Origin: Auricularia sp. M13 | Lineage: Eukaryota > Basidiomycota > Agaricomycetes > Auriculariales > Auriculariaceae | Assembly: GCA_037042915.1 (NCBI GenBank) | Contig: CM073202.1 | Location: forward strand, 1,674,001-1,738,000 | DNA length: 64,000 nucleotides | Direction of reading: 5' to 3' | In this document: positions 23,537-33,136 of the stretch, piece after piece | How positions within the stretch are numbered: position 1 is the first letter of the stretch | How the letters are laid out: each line of letters opens with the position of its first letter | The notes under the pieces: model-generated | What the model saw: only the letters and a program-made list of their open reading frames with translations | The model's database searches: none | Told to the model about the DNA's origin: nothing | Made by a program: the position numbers and the translations under genes

Positions 23537-26246
23537 TCAGTTGAAGAAGCGGAAGCGACGGTGAACGTCACAATGGTCGGGGGTGGCCTGGCCAGGGGGA
23601 CCCGACCACACGCATCCAGGCTGCAGACAGTTCGTCGGGCGGATTTGCTCGGAGGCGGTGATGGTGCAGCCCGAACCCGGCGGCGGAGTCGTGGTCACGC
23701 TCGTCGTTGTAGTCGTCGGCGGGGTCGTGGTGGGCGGCCGAGTCGACGTGGTTGACGAGCCCGGCGGCGAGGTGATCGTGTTCGTCGGGGACGTCGAAGT
23801 CGTCGAGCTGCTGACGGTCGTGACGGGTCCTCCGGGGCCGGTGTACGGAGGAGCACTGGTTGGGAGGGAGGGAGTCGGCTGGCAGGTTTGGACGTGCAGG
23901 CCGAGGGGCAAGCTGATGAGCGCGTCTGGTCCGGCACGGTCAACGAAGTTTTCGGGAACGCTCCCACTGTCAGATTCATCAGAGATCATATTAGAATTTT
24001 AGAAAATTCAAAATGAGGTCAACTCACGTGTATGCGTTGAAGTTGTAGATACCTGCCAGCATTTAGTCGCAGGATGAGCCGGGAGAGCAGCACTCACCGC
24101 ATATGCAGGAGTCGGTAATGTCCTTCAAGCTGACAGCCGCAAGGACGTTGATATTGTTCCTGGCGAGCGCAAAGCTCTGCCTTCCAACACCCATGGGCAC
24201 CGAGAAGGCAGCAGCACCTGCCGGCGCATTAAACGATCGCACGTTGCTCCCGGAGCTGACGGTAAGCTGGCCCGCGGACTTGAGGAGGGTGACGATGTAG
24301 ACGTTGTCCTGCATCGTCTCCCAGCCGTTCGGGCGGCCCATGAAGTAGTTGCCGGTATCGTTGTTCGCAGGCTGCATGGTTGTGTCCGTCGAGTCGCAGT
24401 TCAGGCCACGCATATTCGGACGGTACCAGTAGATGATCTGGTCCTGCTCGATGTACGAGTTGACGGACGTGGCGCCGGCCTTGAAGGCCTTGATGTAAGG
24501 CTTGGCCAGGTCGAGCCAGGCGTTGTGCGGCCTTTCAATGAAAATTGTGTCAGACGGGATCAAGAGCGACGCGCGCTATACTGACATATCGTTGACCCAT
24601 TTCGAGCCGCCGTCATCCTGATGCTTTGAGGACAATGGGCCCACATAGTGCGATTCGCCGTAATCATTCTACTCGAGTCTGAGATGGGACGGACTAGAGC
24701 CTGGGATTGACAGCTTACCCAGGTGACAAGTTCGATCCACTGCGCGTTGAGTCTCAGGAGCTGGTTCCAGCGGTCGAACCAGAGGAGATCTCCGGGGAAG
24801 ACCCAGTTCTTGGAGTAGGAGACTTCCGGGCCGTAGTCTGACGTGCGGTGCATGCGCTCAGCGCTGAGGCACGGAAGTTGAGCAAAGAAACTCACGAGTA
24901 AAGAACCCTGCAGGCGGAAGGCGTTAGCCGTAGCACAGCTGGCAGAGTTTCGGACGCACAGGGAGATGCAGGCGCAAGATACGGCTTGCCGCCCAATGCG
25001 TTAAGGTAGGCTTGGTCTCCTGCCTCGACTGTGACGTTCGAGTTCGGCTTGGGCGCCTTGTTGTTCCCATCGTTCGGCTGTGTGGGTTGAGTCACTGAGG
25101 ACAAGAAATTATCACCGCTACTTACCCAGGCTAAAAAAACCGTCTACATCGGCATTGAGTGGAGGCGGGCAATTAGCAGTACGCACCCATCCTGAGCAGA
25201 CGAATATCAGTAAAACTAACAGTGGACACGTTTCTACGTACCAGTTGAGAGCACCATCGATGATACCGAAGTTACCCTCGCCAGGATGGAAGTTGGGGAC
25301 GAACATGACAGGGACGTTTGCGGCGTTTCGGAGAGCTTGGACATCAAGCCCATCGCCAGCAAAGCTGGAAACAAAAGCCTATACCAGATGAGGAAGTGAT
25401 GCGCGGGAATAACGTTTCGCTCGTGCCTTGTCTCCGATCCAGAGCTGTGCAGGCCGCGAGGCATATTGGCTAAGATGTTGACCAATCTGAACAGCCTGCC
25501 AAGTCTTCCACCTTGGGAAGGCATAAGCGTAAACTCCCTGACTGACATCGCGTCCTCACCAGTTGAAATCGTATGAAATGAAGACCTTCATGCCATTGCG
25601 ATTAGCGGAGTCGTACGCAAAGCCGACTGGAGAAAGTCAGTCTGTATCAACTTGACATGGCTGGACACTAGATCGAAGCTTACGTTGCTGATCGCTAATT
25701 ATAAGACGCGTGAGAGTGAGTTTCGTAGCCCTTGGACACGTCGCATGGCGTACGTGTATGGGTCAACTATACAACGCGTGAGCGAAGGCATGCGGTGCAA
25801 ACAAGTGACGCACCCCCGATGTTGAGCGCGAAGGCGTCGATGCCATACTCCTTAGCGCGCTGCATATCGGAATCATAATCGGACGAGGAGCTCCTGTCGC
25901 TCTCGATGCCGATCTGGAATCACATCAGCTATGCGCAGAAGAACAATTGTGAAAGAAAACGTACCATGAAATGAGCGAACTACACCAGCGTAAGCACTGA
26001 TTCGGCGAATACGGGGCGCAGCGAGGATGCACTTACGATCTGAAAGGACAAGAAATGTCAATCGACAAAGAAATGGTGTAGCGCGAGACGACTCACCAGC
26101 CTATCGGTCGGGCTGGCGCGAGCCCTGAGCTTTGAGACCCCAGGGCGAACAGCAGCAGAAGCAAAACTCGCAGAGACGAGGAGAGTCGCAACTTTCGCCA
26201 ACATGTTGAGAGACAGCATCCTTGCGGGGGCCGCAAAGAGATGCAT
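23537..26246 (-). CDS. Secreted GH71 alpha-1,3-glucanase (mutanase)
   Basis: GH71 enzymes cut alpha-1,3-glucan, a fungal wall polymer. The N-terminus holds a signal peptide (MLAKVATLLVSASFASA); translation may start at 26246 or at the internal Met at 26219. Small exons then encode YGIDAFALNIG and NRNGMKVFISFD. They are followed by FVPNFHPGEGNFGIIDGALN, YSKNWVFPGDLLWFDRWNQL, WIELVTWNDYGESHYVGPL and the C-terminal beta region (QIIYWYRPNMRG, LTVSSGSNVRSF). After the catalytic part comes a Thr/Ser/Pro-rich linker and a short Cys-containing tail with CLQPGCVWSGP, ending at 23537. The gene is cut by about twelve short introns, some between exons of only 10-40 nt. The family is secure; a role in wall remodelling or in feeding on other fungi is inference. 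Confidence 0.9.
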
Positions 26247-28275
26247 CCAGAATCTTGCCCTCCTTAAAGTACCTGTCGGTGAAAGCAGTCATGTGGTTGG
26301 CGGGCATGTGCGTCCGACGTCGAAACTTCCTTCGCGTTCCGCCGCGCTCACGCGGAAGGAGACGTTTCGGGCGCAAGAACTCGTTACTGTAAGGCTGTGT
26401 CGAATTCTGGGATTGAGTGTGATGTCAGATGAACAGTGAACACATGGGAATCTGGTCCGCACCAGCTGATGATACGCCGCTAGCGGCGGCCTCCGGAGAA
26501 TGGAGAATGCAATGGCCGTGAGAATAGAGTTGCCACTGCCCTATTCTACGCCAGGGATATTCTCAGCGGCTGCACACTATTGTTGTGCCGAGCTAGGAGG
26601 CGTCTGCCAATGGAGTAGTGAATCTGAGGCTCTGAAGACGGACCCGGAGCAAGCCACGATTGGAAGCCCGATTTGATTGCATTATAGAATAAATGCTGAT
26701 GGGTCATCGTTGCAGTTTTGGCAAGTGAAGCGACATGATTCCGCAGGATCGTCATAATTAAACATAAGCTGTGCATTCCCCACAAATCACGAATGGGGCC
26801 CCGAGAGCGATTCGCACCATGGCGAGAATCAAGGACTGGCCATGCGTATAAACGTGGGCAAAACGTGCGGCGCCATGTTTTCCCCGCAATATACTTATTG
26901 CATCAAGGAAGCCGAGACAGACCACTCGGTGATCAGAGGTGCACCAGTCGGCGAGGGAAAGAAAGGGATATTACGAAACTCGAGTCATGCCAAACATTGC
27001 TACATGGGTCTTCGTACCAGGACAGGCGACGTTGGAAGCCAATCTGAGCACAGAGGGTATCTCTCGCAGCCATTGAACCTCACCAGCGGTAACGTCGACT
27101 CATTCGGCAGGAAACAAAAGCTGCCCAGCTCTCGTCGGTAGACACTGGAGGGTATCCACGTAAGGACCGTAGACATTGTTCGCGTGGGGATGCAAGGTAC
27201 TGTGAAGCCAGCGGATAGTTTTGGTGGGACGACAACTTGATTGATGGGGAAAAAAGCACAAGGAGCGATAGATGACGCCGGCGGCCGTTGCAAGCACTAG
27301 ATCACGGCTGACGAGCACCTGACTAGCCAGGAGACGTTCAAAGCGGGAATACGTAGTCGGTATCCATGCGGTTTGGGGCGACACGCTGGATGTGATTTTG
27401 GCCTGAGCAACCATGGTTGGGCGGAGTCTGATCTCGTTCATTTCTTTCTCTCTTTTCTCTTTTCAACTCGTCCGACAGTCCACGTTCTGGGCGCGCCAAT
27501 CCATGCGACCGCGATGCGCGATGGCAACCGACGGTGCAGCGAGGTAGCTGCAAGCCGGCTCAAACTTCAGCGGAGCCGTCGGTGGAGATGTTGTTCAACG
27601 ATCCAACCCTAAAACATTCGTCGTTTATAGCTTTTCCGTCCCAAACGGGTCCGACATCGTCAAGTGGGCTCTTGCTAATACGTAGGCGCGCGAAGATGCA
27701 CTTGCAAGGGCGCCTGAAGGTTCTGTTGGGTATCGCTCGTTCAGCGACGTCGGCAAGATCTCCGATGTATGTATGTCGCGTCCATGAAATTAATAGCGTC
27801 GACGCTCTCATCTCAGTCTGTGTCCCGTGCATGTTCCGTATGATCTCTATCAACTATAACCTCCGGCTGACCGATCTACGCGGACCATGACCTACCTAAC
27901 TTCTTACCAGGCTACCGCCTCGCTCGATCCTGCAACATGCTTGTCGGCGGCCTATCGAGTTACTGGATTTGAGTACGCAACGTTGTCTACACCAGTCTAT
28001 ACATACGCAATGCTCAAACACGGATATGCGGCGATCAGGCATTGCATCGCTGTGGGCTCTGTTACCTGCTGCGGTCAGCGACTTGCCCGAGCTTCTTCAC
28101 GAACTGTCAGGTCACATGTGGCTGTTGGGGACACCTGATGACGCGCCAGGACTCAGAAGTTTATAGAGAGGAACCGAAGAAGGTGGCGAGCCCTTTCCAC
28201 CCCGTCCTTCCCTTTCCTCCCCGTCCCCACGTTCGCTTTTGCTGTTCAAATAGGCCTTGTCGTTCAACAGGACCA
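26247..28275. other. 2-kb gene-free region
   Basis: I recognise no gene here. Short open frames exist on both strands, the longest being 99 codons or so near 26842, 27100 and 27560, with no family resemblance I can name. A plus-strand stretch near 27560-27690 reads like protein in one frame (NPKTFVVYSFSVPNGSDIVKW) but is flanked by stops, so it may be a gene relic. I saw no inverted or direct terminal repeats, so no transposon is called. Confidence 0.4.
28190..28245 (+). promoter_or_regulatory. CT-rich tract upstream of GH32
   Basis: A pyrimidine-rich run of about 55 nt sits 30-85 nt upstream of ATG 28276. A TATA-like ttataga lies near 28161. CT tracts of this kind commonly mark fungal core promoters and transcription starts. 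The assignment rests on position and composition only. Confidence 0.4.
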
Positions 28276-29909
28276 ATGAAGTTGCTTGACCTGGCCACTA
28301 TTGCTTCCACGGCTTTCGTGGCTGCTCTCACGCACCGACACATCGTCTCCGCCGCAGAAACCTGCGCGGCGGTATCCATTCCAGAAATCTACAATGGCTT
28401 GTACCGCCCGCAAGTATCGTTCTCACCGGAGCAGCACTTCATCAACGATCCCTGCGGGTTGTTCATAGATGCCAAGGGTATATGGCACCTGTATTATCAA
28501 TGTGCGCCGCACTCTTATGCCCCGAGGTTAATTCCGCATCTAACGCTCCCCAGACAATCCTGCGGACGTGGTGGGCGGCAACCAGCATTGGGGCCATGCG
28601 ACGAGCAAAGACTTATATCATTGGGAAGACCAGCCCATTGCTCTATATCCTTCTTCGGCCGGTCAGATCTGGGACGGCTCCCTCGTCATCGATGTCAACA
28701 ACACGTCGGGCTTTTTCCCAAATCAAACCGACGGCGTTGTTGGGGTCTATACGCTGAACGGGCCGAAAGAGGTGCAGCACGTCGTATACTCGCGCGACGG
28801 CGGTTACACGTTCGAAGAATACGAGGGCAACCCGGTGCTTGACGTTAACTCGAACCAGTTCCGCGACCCGAAGCTGTCGTGGCACGAGGACCACTGGGTC
28901 ATGGTCATTGCCTATGCGACTGACCTCGTCATTGGCTTCTACACGTCGCCGAATCTGAAGGAGTGGACGCACGCATCCAACTTCAGCTTCCCCGGCCTCG
29001 GCGGGAAGCAGTGGGAGTGCCCGAACCTGGTCGAGGTGCCCGTCGCCGGCAGCGAGGAGAAGATGCACGTCCTGAAGATCAGCATCGCGCCTGGCGCGCC
29101 GCTCGGCGGGTCCATCGACCTGCACTTTCCGGGCACCTTCAACGGCACGCACTTCACGCACGCCGACGGCATCGCGCACATCGCCGACTTCTCGAAGGAC
29201 AACTACGCCACGCAGTTCTTCTACGGCACGCCTGCGGGGCAGGACGCGATCTCGATCAGCTGGGCGTCGAACTGGGATTACGCGCAGCAAGGTGCCGACT
29301 GCGAGCGAGGGCTGGCGCGGCCAGATGGCCGTCCCGCGCCGCAACTACCTCGCGAAGTATCCCCGCGAGGGATGGGTCTTGGTCCAGGCGCCGTACAACA
29401 TCGAGTCTGTGCTCGGCACGCAGCTTGCGGATGCGGAGCCGCTTGTCAACAAGCAGCTCGAGTTGGACTTCAGCGCCATCGCGTCCAACGCCCTGTACTT
29501 CGAGGCGAACGTGACCGGACTTGCGGGCGTCAGCATCACCGGCGACGCCTGGTTCAACTTCACCATCGCTTCGCCCGTGTCAGGCGAGAGTCTGCTCGGC
29601 AGCTACAACTTCGCGGGCGACGGCACCTTCCTGCTGGACCGTGGCAACACGAACGGGTTCGAGCACCCGAGCTTCACCGACAAGTTCACCACCACCGTCT
29701 CGGCTGATGAGTCGGGAACATGGCGCGTCTGGGGCATCGTCGACAGAAGCATCTTGGAGGTCTTCATCAATGGCGGCCAGCATGTAGCGACGACGTCCTT
29801 TTACCCGACCAGCGCGCTGACGCAGTTCGTTGCTGTAACTGCCGGCCTTCCCGAAGGCGTGGACGTCAGCGTCAGTGTGTGGGGCTTGACGAGTGTATGG
29901 GAAGAGTAA
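28276..29909 (+). CDS. Secreted GH32 invertase/inulinase, with an apparent 1-nt frameshift
   Basis: GH32 hydrolyses sucrose or fructans outside the cell. ATG 28276 opens a signal peptide ([18 protein letters not shown]). The nucleophile motif reads [10 protein letters not shown], with Cys where the family usually has Asn; the Asp nucleophile is kept. A 52-nt intron (28502-28553) is flanked by YYQ and [18 protein letters not shown]. The stabiliser motif RDPK and acid/base motif WECPNL are present. After WDYAQQ (about 29290) the family sequence [10 protein letters not shown] continues in another frame, consistent with one extra base in CAAGGT. The beta-sandwich then runs to TSVWEE at 29909, with [13 protein letters not shown]. 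The break is either a sequencing/assembly indel or a real inactivating mutation. Everything else about the gene looks intact. Confidence 0.85.
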
Positions 29910-30299
29910 TTTAAGTGCTACACCGGTACTGTTGTACGCAAGGAGCTGGTGGTTGATGAGATTATTTTATATATAGGTGCACACCCGATGTTGTGCGTTT
30001 AACCAAGCTGTACAAAACTGTCATGTAACACCATAAGCACAGAACAACAAAAAATGGTTGATCAATTCACCCAGTGAACAATCTTGATCCCGATGCTGTC
30101 ACGTGAGAGGTGGGTCGAGAGACATGGCAGATATCATTGCGTTCATCCCGGATGTGAGTCGAAGGGAACCAACTTGATGGCTGACACAACTTGAACAAGG
30201 ATGCGAAGAACGCGCAGGGATGCCCACGCATCGTTTGATGCTTCATGCAATGCCAAGAACTGTCACGGACGATGCCGACCACCGCGGTTCTCCTCGGAG
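29910..30299. other. Downstream of GH32, nothing recognised
   Basis: AT-rich 3' region of GH32 with tatatatagg near 29970, then unassigned sequence up to the DHCR24-like relic. The relic may extend into it, but I could not align it. Confidence 0.35.
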
Positions 30300-30680
30300 T
30301 TTCACCACAGACGATGGTCACGTCGATATCAGGCGTCAATGTTCTCCAGGTCGACCAAAGCGTCGCACTGCTCTTGTCGAGCCGAACGTCCCCATGGACA
30401 ATCTCATACCGGTCTCTGATGGACATTACCGCGGGAGGGGGTATCTTTTTCAATCCTTGGTGAGGATCTATCGGACGAGGTTCTGAATCGGTTCTACTGC
30501 ACGAGTTTGCCACGTGTCATGATTCGTACTGTGGCAACACGCCAGTTTGCCCATTTCGCTTGACGCCCTGGATGATGTGGTGGGATGCGTACTACCTCCA
30601 CGTTCAAGAGTGCAACGTTGGAGCTGACCGATTCCTCCCCTGTGGTCACTTCCCGTAGCGAAGTTGGGCTACAGGCGGCC
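30300..30680 (+). pseudogene. Collapsed relic of the DHCR24-like oxidoreductase
   Basis: The plus strand carries pieces of the gene at 18723-20266 in the same order. One is a block near 30338-30403 nearly identical at nucleotide level (encoding VLQVD and ALVEPNVPMD). Next is ITAGGG near 30422-30440, then YYLHVQ near 30588-30605, then a short match around tcctcccctgtgg near 30633. In the intact gene ITAGGG and YYLHVQ lie about 420 nt apart; here they lie about 150 nt apart. The frames are broken, so there are internal deletions and indels. It lies about 10 kb from the parent, on the opposite strand. Both flanks of the relic are unrecognised sequence. Confidence 0.75.
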
Positions 30681-31220
30681 TTTGCGATGATCATCGCAGG
30701 ACATGGTCACACGAGTCTCTTTGATAATGCACTCCTGAGGCGTCAGGATGTACCAAACCAGCAAGTTCACGTCTCGGCGTAGATAAAAAGTGCTTGATGA
30801 TTATTTGCGTACATAACTTGTATCGCTTGGGTAAATGCAACATCCTCAAAACAGCCTTCAGTGACGGAAGTAGGATCGCCGTCCCGCGGCAATTGTGCTA
30901 CAGTACCCTTCAAACGGTTCTGCAGTACGGGTGGGCTGTCTGGAATGAGTCCAGAACTCTGCAAAGCGTCGCCAAGATCGGCAGAACGATCGTCATTGCA
31001 TCTCCGATAAACCAAATGATTTTCCCCGTCAACTTCCAGTGACAGAAGAGCTGGATCGGAATCCTTCCCTAATTGCACTGGGACTCAAATTGGGATGATT
31101 GTCGCAGGCCCTACTTCCTGGCCTGCCAGTTCAAGTCGAACGTCGCCTGGTCCATCTCGGCTCCCTTGTCCAACATGCAATGCTTCTCTCTTCCCTTCTC
31201 CGTTCTCGTCAGACCAGTTG
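30681..31220. other. Intergenic with one unrecognised minus-strand open frame
   Basis: A 103-codon open frame lies on the minus strand at 30767-31078 (MQLGKDSDPALLSLEVDGEN). I know no family for it and would not call it a gene without transcript evidence. Nothing else is visible. Confidence 0.25.
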
Positions 31221-32143
31221 ATGAGCTCGAAACGGCTGCACTTCCTGGAGCTCGACAACGCGCACCTGCAGCGCGAGGTCGCCGTACTGCGTGCGCAGGT
31301 CGACGCGCTGCGCGAGCGCAACACGGCGCTCGAGGAGGAGGCGGGGAACGCAACTACCAGCGCCAGCGAGGGCCGCACGGTGTGCATCGTGACGACCAGG
31401 AATGAGTTCTCCGGTGCGCATGTGCATTGGGTCTCGTCTTTGGCGTTGCGCTCATGATCATCTGAATTGAAAGAAACGCTCGCACGCAAACCGACCCTGG
31501 CACCCGGCACAGTCACCGCGACAGACAGCGAGCCGCCAGCGACGGACACGCCGGCGACGCCGCTCCCGCCGCTGCCCTCCCGTCCCGCGCAGCTGCAGCT
31601 CACGCGACAGCCACAAACGGAGTCCTGCGCCTCGTGCTGCCGCACGTCCCGACGTCCACGGCGCCCGACGTCCCCCAGGCGCTGGCGGCGCTCAACCTCG
31701 TCAGCCCGACGCGCGCGCGCGCGGGGCGCACGCCGGAGGCCGTCGCGTCCTTTCTCTCTCAAATGTCCGTCACCCGTCACCCGTCACCCGTTCCACGTCC
31801 TGACGCTGACACCCTGCTTCTCTTCTCGATTCTCGATTCTCGCGTCGCGTGCAGAACGGCCACATGGCACCGCCCACAAAGCAGCACGCGCGCCGCGTTC
31901 CAGGCCGCCTTTGACGCGATGGCGCAGTACCTGCCCGACCTGCCCGCCGAATGGCGCAGCGGGCTGCAGCGCGTCGGGCAGGAGGAGACCGAGGGCGGCG
32001 CCTCGGAGGAGCATCTGTGCTGGGTGCTCTTGTTGGCGCTGGCGATCGCTGCGCTCGGCGAGGCCGCGACGAACGCGCTGCGGAGGCTGCCATTACCGGT
32101 GAGGATGGAGGTGCTCGCGCTGATTCCGCCTACTTCTGCGTGA
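31221..32143 (+). CDS. Leucine-zipper/coiled-coil protein, unrecognised
   Basis: ATG 31221 opens MSSKRLHFLELDNAHLQREV, a heptad-patterned coiled coil that continues to about ALEEEAG. It looks like the zipper half of a bZIP protein, but no basic region precedes it here. A 60-nt GT-AG intron (about 31412-31471) leads to a Thr/Pro-rich stretch (TPATPLPPLPSRPAQ). A plausible domain then reads NGVLRLVLPHVPTS and DVPQALAALNLVSPTRAR, but one frame away (shift near 31610). After another intron (about 31765-31850) comes FDAMAQYLPDLPAEWRSGL and a hydrophobic helix WVLLLALAIAALGEAA, ending at 32143. The coiled coil could mean dimerisation or DNA binding; function is not claimed. The frame change is either an indel or a misread exon border. 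Confidence 0.55.
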
Positions 32144-32448
32144 GTGCTCCGCGCGTGATGGGGTGCGTGAAGGGCGAGCGCTGATACTTAGGGGATGGCA
32201 GACACGCGCAGGCTGTCTTGGATTTCAAGACGCTCGTTGTGCAGGACATGATGCAGGATTCGTGGGCGACAAAACGCAAGCTTCTGAGTCTGCGTACGCT
32301 CAGTCCAGGTTGCTGATATTTGCGTGCCCTGCTGACGGGGAGCGTTTGCAGAACACGGGTGGTCTGAGTGATTTGCTGGGCTTTTTTTTGGATCCTCTCG
32401 CGCTTTCAGTCTTGATGCAGTTTAGAATGTACTCATAGTGTACTATGT

Positions 32449-33106
32449 CTATGACAGGAACAGTTCCGGGGGCTGTAGAATGCGGAGTGTCAGCAGGGAT
32501 GAGGAATATTGGGACGACGCACCTCGCCGCGCGTCTCGAACGGGAGCCAGTCGCCGGTGCCCTGGGGAAGCAGCCCGACCTGCCTGCACTTCCACAGACC
32601 CAGGGCAAGCGTGGCGATGTTGCAAGCGACAAAGGCCAGCTTCTGCAGCAAGAACATGGTCTGGCGCTGGGTGTCCTTGGGGTCAGGTTTGTACGGCGCG
32701 AATGCTGGGAAGCGTCAGTCAAATGCCTGGTAGCGCGTAGAGACCTGGCGCAACTGGAGTTGATCTTGGAGACTGCGGTGAAGGGCGAGAAGAGCAGCAT
32801 GACGAGGATGCCGATGCTGAATATCTGGATGGTGCTGCCGCTCATGTAGAGCATGAAGAACTGCATTGGCAGCTGCTTTGCGGGCGCGATGGCCACGTCC
32901 CAGGCGCGCTTCTCCTTCAGCGCCGCGTACGAGGCCGAGGCCGACGCCTGCTTGCTGGGCCCGTCCAGCGACCGCTTGAATTTGGTGGAGGCGAACCCGG
33001 GCGGCGGCGGCAGCGACTTCCACCTGCGCAATACGGTGGTCAGAGTGGCAGCGACTAGACCGGCGGCGCACTTGTTGTTTTGTATGGACGCGTAGTTGAG
33101 GGACAT
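32449..33106 (-). CDS. EMC4: ER membrane protein complex subunit 4
   Basis: This is a subunit of the EMC insertase, which places tail-anchored and multipass proteins in the ER membrane. ATG 33106 gives MSLNYASIQNN. An intron of about 50 nt then joins to KWKSLPPPPGF, followed by LKEKRAWDVAIAPAKQLPMQ and FMLYMSGSTIQIFSIGILVM (membrane helix). The next exon starts TFAPYKPDPKDTQRQTM, then LQKLAFVACNIATLALGLWK (membrane helix) and GLLPQGTGDWLPFETRGE. A final intron joins to PPELFLS with stop at 32449-32451, matching the short C-terminal tail seen in fungal EMC4. All junctions are GT-AG and in phase. It is head-to-head with the C2H2 gene, only 30 bp between the two ATGs. Confidence 0.92.
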
Positions 33107-33136
33107 GGCGACAAAACGGATTCAAAGTCCGCGACG

